DNA from: Tanytarsus gracilentus
Lineage: Eukaryota; Arthropoda; Insecta; Diptera; Chironomidae
Length of the DNA stretch: 64,000 nt
Assembly (NCBI GenBank): GCA_038502055.1
Contig: JAXRKN010000042.1
Location: 1,984,001 to 2,048,000 of the forward strand
Direction of reading: 5' to 3'
The notes beneath the pieces are model-generated. The model did no database searches. It saw only the letters and a program-made list of their open reading frames with translations, and was not told the DNA's origin. Position numbers and translations under genes: made by a program. Below, piece after piece: positions 1 to 13,366 of this stretch (position 1 is its first letter; every line of letters starts with the position of its first letter).

Positions 1-3000
1 GGTTTTCTGTTCGTGTTTTGGTTAGCAAGCAAAAGAATCCATGAGAGAGATACCGTGGTGACAATTTGCACATAAGCTGTGTGCTCTATGTTGTTATGGC
101 GAAGGCAGGCAAGACAAATCAGATAGGAACATGTTGTAACTTGACGTGTCTTCAAAAGTTCATGCCATATTGTGTCCATACAGCGAAATATATTCATAGG
201 CGTCTCAGACATTATAGCGTCTATTAATTACATTCAACACCACTGATAGCTTTAAAACCATCGCGTATACATTCATGTACACCACTTCAGCTCCAGCATA
301 ACATGAGCATTGCAAATTAAAATCGATATTTTCATGGCACGAAAGGCGATTAATTAGTTTTTATAACACAAATTGTGTGCGATTTATTGGCCAGTTGGAA
401 TGGTTAGTATTTTGTAGTATTTCATTGCACGGGCAAATGTCGACTTCTTGAGTGAGATAGCGAGAGAAAAATCCACCACACACCCGACAGAAGTGAGAAA
501 ATATTTTATCTCGCGCTAAAAGAAATAATAAAATAAACTGCACTTCACGATTTCTCTCACACCCGTACACAGCACAGTAAATGGGAGATTTATAATTGGG
601 TGATAAGAGCGCTGTTAAACATTTTATTTATTTATTGAAGATTTAGAAAAACATTGGCAGACATTTAGCAACAATTTGCTCATTTTGCTTAATTTAAAAA
701 TTTAGCTAACTTAAAAAATCACCACAAACCGATCGCTTGCTAAAATGACAATAATTAAAACTAATTAATTTGCTTTCACACTCGCTTACCAACCTGTGAT
801 GGCATTTCGACTGATAAATGTCTTGTAACGAAATTAAAAAAGAAGGAAGGGAATGCAACGAACGAGAGACAAAAAATCACAGAAGGAATTTTTTATCACT
901 CTTGCTTATAAATTATTCAAGTGGCATGACTGCCGTTGCCACGAAAATTAGAAATTAATTTCGACTTCCCTCTTTGGGCTGATAAGAGAGAAAAATATTT
1001 TAACTAGCTGAATGACTCGGGAGAATTTTGAATTTTCTTTAAATGTCCTTTGATGTGAAAGAAGGAAAGCATTCCGATGTAATCAGATGAAAATAAATTG
1101 TTGTTTGTGCACTTTTTACACAAAATTAAACAATTTTCCCTTCTCATGCCTTTCATCGCATTTTCTATCATCTCGAGGGAGAGAAAAAATTTTCCTTCCG
1201 ACTTTGCAATGATAAATTTCTTCATTTCACTCAATTTAATGTCAAGCGGTGGAGAAATTTTTCTCGCTCTCTGTTTAGCGTGAAATAAATCACCACAATA
1301 TAGAAACAATTAATTGTTAATTAATTATATTCACGAGACATATTGTTTGCTGATAATGGAATGTCGCCCTTTTTCCTTTCTTTCGAGCGACGGATGGAAA
1401 AATTTCTATTCACGTTCATCTGCTGCCCCGGAACGTAATTAAACAATAATTTATTATCATCGCATTAGTTTTCAAAATAGAGAAAATTCCTCATTTTTTT
1501 GATCGAACACAAAAAAGCGTTATTGTTGTCGATGATTTTTTCCCTTTACCCTCTTTTTCATCGCGTCATCTCTCCTTCATCAACAATGTCGAGTCGAATG
1601 TATAACAAAACATTTGTGTGTTTGTCATTAAATGAAATCACCCTCAAAATTACAAGATGACTTTCACATTTTTGTCGCTCAATTTTTCAACACCCAAGGT
1701 TGTTGATTGTACGAGCTGATTCACTTAGATTTAATGGAAAAAAATTAAAGGATAAATAAACAAACGAGATGTGACTATTTATGTAATTTAGTGACTGTCA
1801 CTAAAAGCAGAGGAAGCTAGTATGAATAATAGCTGATTATCTCTATAGATTGGAATGTTTTCTTGGGGGTTGATGACGTGACGTTGATGTCAAAAATTAC
1901 AAAGAAGAAAAATAAATAGATTGACTAGATTAAATGTGTCATTTAAATTAAAATTTTTAACGTATTTTTATATTTTCAAATATTTTTTCTCTAGTTTAAG
2001 AAAAATTCATGTAATTTTCACACTTTATGTCACGTTTTATGAGTCTCTTCTGTTTTCCTCAGTACGTGCTCTAGTTTTTCCTCTTTTCATCTTCTTAATC
2101 AGTCAACATTAAATGAAACGTGAAAAATTACGACGTCCTTCGAGTGTATGAAGAAGAAAAAACACTACATCATTATTTCACGAGTTGACCATCTGAGACT
2201 TTATCACGAGGGAAGGATGAGAAAGGAAAAAAGTTTTTCGCCTACATGTGAAAACAAGAAATCTCCTTAAATATGATATATTGACGTTGTTTATTTTCCT
2301 CGTGATAAGAAAAATAAGTCATGTGTGTGTTGTTGGTCTCTTAATAAATCGAGAGCAATTCATCATAATTTTGCACTTCATTTCTATTCTGGGGACTTAA
2401 TTGTGTTTCTTTCATTAGATTTGAGAGAGAAAAATATTTTCTGCTGATCGGAAAGAAGTTAAGGCACTTGTGACATGCCGGCGCGATGAACTTACAAACA
2501 CACAATCTTATCATAAAAAAGAACAACTGACCAAAAGAGGCAGAGGGGAGAAATATCGCTCGGCTTTGAACTGTAAAATTTTAATGCAAAATATGTGTAA
2601 TTCTCGAGAACTGCGCTTGGTCGTTCTCTTCTTTAATAATGTGTGCAAGTCTTTTTTCCTTATTTTATTTCAGTGTCGATCTGATAAATATTCCTCAAGA
2701 GTTTCTCTCACTCCCCTCTTGTGTTTCAGCCTTGAATAAATGTATATGAACAATTTAAAATGTAAGTGCACATCTCCGTGAGAGAAATTGGAGCAAGAAA
2801 AGAATTTGTTGCGGCACCATGTAAGCAAATGCAATAAGTAAAAATTCTTTTGTGGCAGAATGAGATGGAAGAAAAAAACAGGATGGGACATTTTTATAAT
2901 TAAATTCAAATTTAATTTTAACGGTTTTATTTGAATTTTGCTGGATTTTAAAATTTGTCGTTAAAAATATATAAAATTTCCACCCACAGCAAAAATCGAG

Positions 3001-6000
3001 CTAATCTCAAAATTGAATTTCAAGTTGAACTCAATGCACACAATACATTCGAGAGAGAGAAAGCAATGAATGCGAAAAAAGGTATAAAAAGTTTGCCTTT
3101 TCCAATATAATAAATTGTTCGAATGTTTTGTTTTGATTTCTTATCAAATTTTAACATTAATTCATTAAGCATCGAGCAACAGCGCAACGGGTAAGTAACT
3201 TTTTATGTCGCAAATTTACCTGATTGTCTCTTTGGATACAACAACCACCGGACGAGGCGAGAGTGCGAGGAGAAAAGAAAAGCAAACAACAGCGCGCATG
3301 GGAATTTAATTTGATAAGATAACATATATAAAAGTGTCGTCAAAGTTATTTAAGTTCGCATTAAGTCGATGCTGAATGATCATTAATTAAAATCCCATTC
3401 TATAAGCGCTTCTCGCAACGGGCCAAGCGGGCAGTCCTTCTCTCAGAGAGAAGAAGTTTACACGCAAGAAATGGCAAAAGAAGCGAAAGAGGATAACTGC
3501 TAATGATATTTCTCAGAAGGCAACCAGTTTCACTCGAAGTGATTCCCATAAAAATTCTCGATTTTATTATTGTCATTTGCTTCACTCAACGACAGTCTCT
3601 CTACGAGTTTTGTCACACTCGACCTCCCAATGAAATTTGCATAATTTTATTTCTAAATTCACTTCAGGTAGGTTTGAATCGATCAATTAATAGAAACAGC
3701 AATTTCATATAAATTATCACAAAGGAACTTTTAATCTATCGAATACAAATTTTTAATGACCGAATCAGATCAGTTGAATGATCGTTAACCTACATCTTGT
3801 CATCATCATTTTCTGCATGCATTTCAATAAAGATGACATGTTTTTATGACTTTGTGTGACTCGACTCAGCTTGTCGGCAAAAGTGCATCTCACAAAAGCG
3901 CAATAAACAAATTATCATCTCATACATGGCGGAGGATGTGTAATGAGGATTTGTTAGGCGATTAAGTGACTCTCTATAATAAATTAATCGTAGCTCGAAA
4001 ACGGTGATACGACAAAGATTGAAATTAAAATTTGTGCTCATTAATTTTTCATTAATTTGTCACATAATTAACGATCGTTGCCCTTGAAATGGAATGCGCG
4101 ACTTTGCATGACAACGCTCAGTCTCCGATCAGCGATAACGAAATGACAATTGCAAATGAATTTTGATTGACATAAATCTTATCAAATAAACTTCATATAT
4201 ATGTATTTTTAATTTTTAATTGCCGCTGTTCTGCTGACTGAGGAAAAGATCAAGCAGTTAATGTGACATTCTCTCGAGAGCGAATGTGGAGCTTAATAAT
4301 AAATGAATGTGCAAGAGTCACTCAAGTTGTAAAAAAAGAGGCAATAAATATTTTGCTTTTATGTGCACTGTCCGTTTTATTAAAATGACATTATTTGAAT
4401 CCGATTTCGAGTCGCAGCCCGAATCAAGGTCTCGATCGATTGACATGAAAACTTTATGCCATGTGTGCACACTAAAAGACTTAAGCGAGTCACCACCCAA
4501 GACGTTTCGCTTTTAAGAAACAATTCACAATATATAAATTTTAAATAATAAACTAATGAATGTTATCATCGATAGAGAATGTCTTGTGCATCAATGTTTA
4601 TTTTTAATACAATGGCATAAAAAATTTAGCCAGCAGCATCGAGTGCATAACTCTATCGTGGAATTTATGGTTATTATATCAAGTGAATTAAATATCATGA
4701 TTGAATTAATTTAAATCTCATAATTTGATCCGTTGAATTTTTCAAAATTTAATGATTTTATTAAAAACTATAATTATTTTTAAAAGTCAAATAAATTTTT
4801 TTAAACTGGAAGAAAAATGATAAAAATCGAAAATCAACTTAAAAGATGCACTTTTCATATTCACATAACAGAATGCAACATTGAATTTTTCACATTCAGC
4901 ATGAAAGAAAAGAAGGAGGGTCAGGTTAGTAAATCACAACTCTAAAGTGATTTTTTTGAAATGGAAAATAATTTATTATAAAAATTAAAATATTTTAGAT
5001 ATTAAATTCAGAGAAATATAATTAAAAACTTTTTTATGATTGTTTGTCATAGTTTTAAAAGATCATAAAAAATCATTTTAGTTAAGAATTAAGATATGAC
5101 AATTTTAAATTAAACATAAAGCTGACACAAAATTAAAATTTACACTCAGAATTATTATCAATAAATAAAATTTTAATTTTAGCTCAAATCTCTCATGAAA
5201 AAATGCTGTAAAATAAAAAATTTATCATCTGATTTTTATTCCCCACTCTAAGTCCTTTGTTCTTAACAAGAAAAATATTATCATACCTGGAGATGTCTAA
5301 ATGTGCATCAAAGCATTAATGTGCGTTAATTAAAAAATCTTCATATTCTCTTTTATTCTTACTTTTGTGTTAAAAGACAAAACTTTTCAATATTTCTCGA
5401 ATCTGAGATTTTTCAAAAAAACCAATTAAAGATTTGATGATAAGTTTGCGCATTCGCTTATGATTTTTAAAAAACAATTTCTTAACTGTCCAACCCTTTG
5501 CCATAAACTTAATTTTCTAAGAAGCAATGAAGAGAGTCGAGAGCAGCGAGGGAAAACGGAATAATGTGTCATATAATATAAATTGTCTTCGGGGCAGACG
5601 AAAACACCTCCCAAGTTATTAATTTTTTTCGAATGCATGTTTCTAAAATTCTCCTTTTTCATTAGCAACAAACTATTTCGGCGAAAAATGCAACGCGGTC
5701 GTTTGGAAATCCTTTATGTCGTTCGAGTTATTTAAATTGAGATTTCTGGCCAGCGGCAACAACTTGATTTGTTACTATAGGAATTTTTATATGCACAGAC
5801 AATTAAATTGATGGCTGAGAAAACGAATAATTAGATCATTTAAAGACGTCTCGATCAAAGATCCAAGGACGACATCGGAAAAGATGAAAAAATTCACTTC
5901 CTTCCTTTTTCTTCCTCTTGATCTCCACCGATATGGTACACACATTAATTGATTTCAATTCTTCTTCCTTCTTTTTTTACTATCAAGATCTTAAAAAATC

Positions 6001-9000
6001 TAAATTTTTTGAAACAACCGACTTTTGAGTTTTATGAGCTCACCTCATTTTAAATATTTCTTTTATGATCTAAACTGAAATGACTTCTCTTTTATACATA
6101 TATGCAAGTACAGACTTTAATTAAATTGTGTGCCTAATTAGAGGAAGAAATATTTTTTCTTACGATCATTTAAATTGACTTCAATTAAAATTACTAACAT
6201 ACTTGACTTTGCTTAATGTTTTGGAGAGCGAAATGAGATTTTTGACGCAACGTTTCGGAGTTTAAACTCATGTGAAGGACAATTGAGTCATCATAATTCA
6301 AATTCGACGTGTTAAATGAGTTTGTTTTACGGTTTTAATTGATTTAAATGCTTGAACAAATTCTTTGTTTAAAATTTAATTTTTTATGAAGCTTGAACAA
6401 ATTTTTTGGACAGATTTTATCAGACTCTCAAACATGTAATCATGAAAAACTTGTCTCCCCGCATAAAACTAACATTTCTAGTGACTACCACCATAGATTA
6501 TTTGTCATCGAAGCCATTAAGAGGCACAAATTATATGTTCAAACTCACCATGCGCTTTCAGATAGAATTCTTTGCTTATTTATTGATTTTTATCTCCTTT
6601 CCATCGTCTTCCTCTTCAGTCTTCACTTCGCTTGTGGTTTCATCGACATCGTTTATTACATGCCGCGACAAAAGAGATGCCTGTCATAAATTTTGTGACA
6701 TTTTATCTTTCTGCCTGCTAGCGCAGGTCTCAGACCTTTTTTCTCTCCCGTCAGAGACGACCACAAAGTTATTAACGCTGTTAGTTGATTGGTGGTTCTT
6801 TGTATTTTTAAAAACTTTTATAGGCTGATTTTAATGCTCGGATTTTGAGATTTTATTTTTCCAAGAAAAACAAATTTGACTTTTATGCAAAAAAAAATAT
6901 TTTTTTATCAAAATGTCTTTAACCCCTTAAAACTGTATAATTTTATATGAATGTAATGCTGCATCACTCAATTCTTATGGCAGTGTAATTCAATCTTTCA
7001 TTCAAGAGCAGTTGCACCAACAATGGCACTCCATAACGTTGATGTCGCTTCGAGATAATTTCCAGTCATCTCTCTCGCATTGATTCTGAAAGGAAGAAAG
7101 ACAAATGGAACTGATGAAAAAGGCACAGTCATTCATTGCTGTCTTCTGTCGCATATAAAAGAGACACTCACAAATATATGAGCGAGTAATAAAATCCAAC
7201 CATGAAAAGAGATTTCTTATCAAAAATTGACTCTCAAAGAAAGTCGTTCTTATATTAAAAAATGCAATAATGCTACTTCTTGCATCTTGAATGCAGATGC
7301 ACAAAATAAGTAATAATATTTTTCCCTTCCTCTTTTTTCATTCACATGGCATTGCGACTACAAAAGAATCTGAGCAGATATCTCGCAGAAATGAAATATG
7401 AGCGATGAGCTCAACACTTTTTTTGTGTTTTGCTTCTGCATGTCGAGATTAAATATTAAGTGTATTTAAATGCCTTTATATATTTATTTCCTTCTCCCAT
7501 TTTTTTCTGCGCATGCAAATTGAAATTTGAGAAAGATCAAAAGATCGAAACCGAGAGGAGAGAGAGAAGCGCGGGAGAATTCACTGTAGGTCAAGGGCAG
7601 GAAGTCAGTGATTGGAGATTTTAACAATAATTATTTGGGGTTCTTCAAATTTTTCATATATTTCCTGGATATAAAAAATAGTTAATGACATTTTCTATAA
7701 ATATCATAATTTCCTTTCACTTATCAAAATAATTAAGCCACTCAGCTTACATTCTGTCTTTTTGTCATTACATTTCCCTGAGCAATAACAGAACTAAGCT
7801 CAAATGTCTCAACTTTCTTTTAATCTAATTTTAACTCTTTTATATCTTCTGTCACTCAATATGTTCGAACAAACTACTCATGCATTAACCGCTTGTGTCG
7901 CGTGTACATCACACTCTGTGTGAATAACAAATTTCTTTCAAGACTTGTGACAAATGCCAGATGCATGGCAATCATAAACTCGAGAAATTTAAAAATATAT
8001 TTTTTCACTCTACTTTCTCGAGATATCAATTTTCAGTAGCCTTGTGGTTAAGACAAATTTTCTTCTGGTCCCCTTTTAAATTTTTGTGGTTTCCACAAAT
8101 ATGATGATTTTAGTTCGAGTTTACACTCGAAATGATACAAATACCTTTCATTAGCAATTTCATTTCAACACCTCACCCGAAAAAAATATAATGAACACAA
8201 GTGACTCTTCAGAAATCAACATAGAACTGTTAATTACATGTCATCGGGCATGAATAGAGTGAATCACAAACATTTATCTAGAATATAGGAAAACTTTCGT
8301 AAATTAATTAATCCCTGTAGTGAAGTGACGAATGGAAAAAAATTCTTCTTAAGAGTTTTGTCACGACATGCACAAAAACTTCTTTTCCGAGTCACGAAAA
8401 AATCTCAACAGCAATTTTTCATCAACATCTGAGACAAAATTGCAAAAATCGAGGGAGTGACGAAGTAAATAGGAAACGCGCGTACTTATTGTTAATATAT
8501 CGAAGTCATCAGTCATGTTCGCTCTTAGAGAGAAGAAATTAAATCACAAAAATTGATGACGCGTCATGCAACTTTTTCTCTCTCATACATTTAATTAGAA
8601 TAAGAAAGATTTTTGTGCGAGCTCAAAAAATAGGAATTTAAAATCTTTAAATTAATTAACTTCAAAAAACCTTTTAATACACAAAAAGAGTTCACTGATC
8701 CTTTTTTTGATGATGATTTTTATATGTTTTCTTATTTATGATGAATTTTTCTTTATCATCTCAAGTCACAAAAAAACTTAAACTGGTTATTTCATCTCCG
8801 TCATTCTCATTTCACAATCGATCGAGCTTTAATCTTTTTTATGATTCTGGCGACACACAAGAAAGACCCAATCATTTGCATAATTAATATATTGATGTGC
8901 TCAAATGGAAATGACAAAATGTAAAAGCCATCGAGAAGATCGAAATTCTCTCAGTCAGAGGGAGACAATTATTTAGTGTTTTTGTGTCTCATATAAATTC

Positions 9001-9391
9001 TTTAATCAAGATCTTAAAAATGTCGAGAGAATAACATTACAAACGTGATTTTAATGTCCACTTATGATAAAAACTGTCCGATTTTATTGACCCCGCCGTC
9101 GTCAGATGAAATATTATATTTTATAGCTACTGATTTTATGATCAAAAATGATACTGATATGCGTTCTCTTCTTACCTTTCAGTCTCTGTCCATTTCATTC
9201 GTTCCACTTCATTAGATATCGCTTGACGATAATGGAGTGTTCTTTTGGACACCAGAAATTAACATATAAGAGATTTGTTAATTATGTAATAAAGAAAGCA
9301 TTTAGATTGTTGATAATTTCAATGAATTGATATTTAAAAATTTAACGGTTTTAAATTTTTTAAATGATTTTTTAACAAGAGTATTTTAAAA
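1..9391. other. Gene-poor AT-rich DNA, no supported gene
   Basis: About 9.4 kb of AT-rich sequence with many short A/T runs and scattered GAGAG/CTCTC motifs (a dense patch lies near 7550-7575). Open frames here are short, mostly lack a credible ATG context and have compositions expected from AT-rich random sequence; the longest (6406-6828) starts on a non-ATG codon and translates to a hydrophobic, serine-rich peptide I do not recognise. It could be intergenic DNA or a long intron of a gene lying to the left. No tRNA, rRNA or recognisable microRNA was seen. Confidence 0.6.
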
Positions 9392-9771
9392 TCAATCGAC
9401 GAACATTTTCATCCCGAGATTGATGTCACGGCCGTCCAGCATCATCAGTTCCATTTGCTTGCTGCTTAAGCGACCATGAACAGAATCGAATCAAAGAACC
9501 AATATTCCATAATAAAGCATTTCATTAAATGGCAAAATTGGATGTTTCCTGTCGTCGATCATAGCTTTCCGCATCGCGTCCACATAAAGCACCGAGAAAC
9601 CGATTGAGAAATTATTATAGCGTGGTAATCAAAATATTTTAACTTGTTTGTATCCCATCCCAAAATCTTACCCGCGATGATGATCAAATAATGAACTTTA
9701 TTCTCATCATTACCGGGGAGGAACGTATACGTGTATTTTACTACTAGCTGCTGCTGCTATGCCACCATAAC
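9392..9771 (-). other. Candidate pair of coding exons, unidentified
   Basis: On the minus strand a GC-richer island reads as two possible exons. The first (9771 to 9714) follows an AG and encodes a peptide containing GYGGIAAAASSKIHVYVPP, then meets a GTAATG donor. The second (9464 or 9461 to 9392) follows a tandem AAGCAG acceptor, joins in frame, and encodes KQMELMMLDGRDINLGMK before FVD and a TGA. No upstream exon, start codon or AATAAA was found, and I do not recognise the protein. The intervening 249 bases also contain peptide-like frames, so a decayed gene is another reading. Treat as a hypothesis. Confidence 0.25.
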
Positions 9772-10596
9772 CTGTGAATGTATATTTTACCTTTTGATTT
9801 ATTAATCAACATTCTTTTTTGTCTATTTCAATTAGACTCTCTCGCACTCTCTTTTTTTTCTTCCCAAAAGATGAATCAAATAGAGTTTGGGTAAAAAATG
9901 CTGGAATAATTGAAATTTTATATGGGAATGATACAGTATAACTTCTTCAGGGTTCTCTGTGACTCGACGTGAAGATTAAGAATTTTCTCTCTCGTAGAGT
10001 ATTTAAAAACATGAGCAAATAATGAGTATTTGATTGGTGAAGAAGCATGAAGAAAAAGAAGTTTGAATTGATTGAAGTATAACACAGCAATAATAACCCG
10101 CAACAAGATATAAACTGGAGAATGGCTGGTGTGTCTATAGACACTCAAAAATATTAATGAGCTATGAAATTAATTTTCCTTATGTTTGATTTCTTTCTCC
10201 ATCACGTCGCTCCCGAGCGATATTGTGATGTGGAGGAGATTCACGAAATCGAGCATTATGATGTAAAGACGAAGATCATGAAAAAATGTGTATCATTATG
10301 GATTTGTGGTTGCAAATGAAGCGAGGAGCGCGCGACGTGAAACATTTTCGGATAATGAATGTGGATTATGGAATTTACTTTCTTCCTTTCCACCTTGCCT
10401 TAACTTCTGTTGATTGAGTTTGATGGGGTATTTTATTAATGGACATAACCGATCAAAATTTGATCATATTGTCGATTAAAATTTTAACGGATAAAAATTT
10501 TATTTGACTCTCAAAAAGTTGATTAAAACCCTTCTAAATTCGCAATTAACAAAAGCAATAATGTCAAAATAATCCACTTAAAAAATAATCCATCAT

Positions 10597-10942
10597 AATT
10601 GAACGCATATATGCAAAAACTGCCAAATGACTAAAATGGTAAACCCACATGCCTACTTCGAAAAAACATATATTTTAAATATTTTTCAAACGCGTTTAAA
10701 CGGGCAATTTTTATCTTGCAATAATTTCTTTATTTTGTAGTATTGAAGAGAAAAAAGTTTGTTAGCGATATCCAGAAAGTATTTTTAAACTTTTGATTAA
10801 ATTATTCAACTCACAATAAGTCACATTTTTGGAAATAAAAATTAGCCGTTTGAAAAATATTTAAAATATATGTTTTTTCGAAGTAGGCATGTGGGTTTAC
10901 CATTTTAGTCATTTGGCAGTTTTTGCATATATGCGTTCAATT
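10597..10942. mobile_element. Perfect 96-bp inverted repeat (foldback/MITE-like)
   Basis: The arms 10597-10692 and 10847-10942 are exact reverse complements over 96 bases, separated by a 154-bp spacer. The spacer ends continue the symmetry imperfectly. The outer end of each arm starts with the self-complementary AATT, followed by GAACGCATATATGC, so an AATT target duplication is possible but cannot be separated from the arm. There is no transposase frame in the spacer. This fits a non-autonomous foldback DNA transposon or MITE; a transcribed long hairpin giving siRNAs is the alternative. Identity of the arms implies recent origin or active conversion. Confidence 0.8.
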
Positions 10943-11244
10943 GTCTCGAGAAAATTGCAATAATTTGGACATTTTAGTAAATTTATGCACCTGCCTTCGA
11001 GCATAAAAAATCATTACATTTTAGAAACAACTTGAAAACTCGTGGACACTATAATAACTCTTTACGCATTTTATGCTTGATTAATTTTTTCTCTCGTCAT
11101 AAATTTCAAGTCTCCATGTGAATAAATAAACGAAGATGACGCACCGGCTAGTGAAGTGCAAAAGAAAAGAGACGCAAACAGGTGTAATTTATTCAAACAC
11201 TGCAGCAAACAAAGACGATTTATTATTATTTTTTCAAGTTTTTT

Positions 11245-11262
11245 TAACAGCACGTGCTGTTA
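11245..11262. promoter_or_regulatory. 18-bp perfect palindrome centred on CACGTG
   Basis: TAACAGCACGTGCTGTTA is its own reverse complement, centred on the canonical E-box CACGTG bound by bHLH dimers such as Max or CLOCK/CYCLE type factors. No gene start lies close by, so any regulatory role is inference. Confidence 0.3.
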
Positions 11263-13348
11263 GTTAATGAATGGAACTAGTAATTTACACATATTGCCGA
11301 AGCATGCATTTTCAATTTCTTACAGCTTTTCACATTTCCATAACCATAAGAGAGCTCTTTTTTGGACTGAGGCGATTTTAAAGTAAATAATAATTTTCAC
11401 TAAACAAGTGTGGATCTGAGTTTGCTTGATCTAGATTTTGTTGCATAATTTATTTAAGACTCATGAGCATGATAATAAATTTAAATGTATGTTAAAAACT
11501 ATTTTTTTTTTGCAAAAATTCAATTAATATTTGTAAAAGTTGTTAAGTTACTTAAAAATATTTTAATTGACACAAAACTAAGATCACACATTACAAAGAA
11601 TTTTTAAAATTAATTTACCGCAATTCATCACTTTGGCTCTCCATAAATAGTTGCTCAAAACTTATTAATCACCTCCATGGAAGTGACATAAATTGGCATC
11701 ATGAGAAATGAGCAAAGCGCGACGACATTAATAAATTTCATAAAAATTCAAGTGACAATGAATGGCGTGCATATATTTTACTTCATGGTGATGATAAATT
11801 ATTATCCATCGATAAAAACGCGATGAGAGTGAGTGAGAAGAGACTAGAATAACTCCAATTGAAATCCATTTATGTAGTTAAAGCGTAGCGAGAGAGACCA
11901 CATACCGATGTTGACTAATAATGTGTACATACACACGTTGCAAACCTTCTTATATTGACATGACGTGGGAAACTTTGTGCGAGTGAGAGAGCGAAAAAAT
12001 TTATTCTTTAAAATATTCAAGAATAATTCTCATCGTCCACCTCTAATTACACTCTGACTTTGACTCCACACTCCACTCGACCCTAGAGTGAGTCAATCAA
12101 TTCTTGATCTCTCGATGACGAATATAATGATGGCCATGGTGATCAAGCCGGCTTGAGTTTAAATCAAAAAAAAGGTCTTGATTATTGATGTATTTATTTG
12201 TGTATGAAAAGGAGGATGGATGGACTTTAATTGTGATAAATGTGAATATTGATAAATTACTCAGCGGGGACTTCGGAGCAAGAATCCGTCACGTTGTAAT
12301 GACTTCGATCGAGGTTCTTTTTAGATTGATAAATATTTTCTTAAAAAATATTATTTTACAAGCTAAAAACATTCCAAGAAACACTCGAAAAGTTTATAAA
12401 TTTCCATCTGTAGTTCTCAGGATGTGCGACAATAAAATTTTTGACAATTGTCGTTGGTGGTCTCCATCAACATGAATTTTCTAAATGTTTATGTTGACTG
12501 ATGATTTTATTATCCTTCTCCATATGCTCACGTTCTTCTTGAGCTGACAAAAAATCATATTTTTTCGGATAAAACTTCGAGTCATTAAATTTGAGTATGT
12601 GGAGCAAAAAGATGTTGAGAGAACTCGTGGGAAAAGCATCGTTGATTCACCTGAAATGTTGGTGGTTTTATTGTAAAATAATTGCTACCTTTGGATGCTT
12701 TGAATCGCGCCTTCAACGCAGACCTCTAAAGTTCAATACTGATATTTTGTTATTCATTCATAAATGAGCCACATCATCAACAATAATATTACACAAGACG
12801 GGTAGCCTTAGCATCAAATAATTGAGTATCAAAAATGAATTTTCAGAAATTTCTCATAGTTCATTAAGTCGAGATTTGCATCGACGAGATTCTGTTGAGA
12901 ATTTGCGTGCATCTTGAAACTTTAATACCAGATTATTATCTACTGCACAAATGGACACTGATAATTATGCTAATCTTATATTATCGGGGATGCAACTAAA
13001 ATCTCCATTGTTCCGTGTGGGAAATTGTGTGTGTACACTTGTGCATGTTAAGGAGAGAGGAAAAAAAGTTGGAAGGTAATCAAATTAACAACCACTTGTG
13101 ATACATGGAAAAAACATAAAAAAATCTTCCTTATCAAAGCAATTTAATGAGCAACCGAAGTCACGATTGCATAATTATTATGTAAATGTTGAGAGAGAAA
13201 GAAATTGAATTTATTTATTGGGACTGATTGTGTTTTATGTAACCTCACTTAGGATGAAATGAAATGTAATGAAATGCATCCGAAGTAACAAGAAGCATAT
13301 GGCAAATTACGGGCACATCATTTTGCTTTATTCCTTCGTGAATTTTCT

Positions 13349-13366
13349 TCTCTCTCTCTCTCTCTC
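13349..13366. repeat. (TC)9 microsatellite
   Basis: An uninterrupted TC/GA dinucleotide tract, also a potential GAGA-factor site on the minus strand. Confidence 0.9.

Noticed and set aside
6406..6828. 140-codon plus-strand frame
   Set aside because: Non-ATG start, F/S/L-rich composition, no domain, no splice or poly(A) context; an overlapping frame is equally long.
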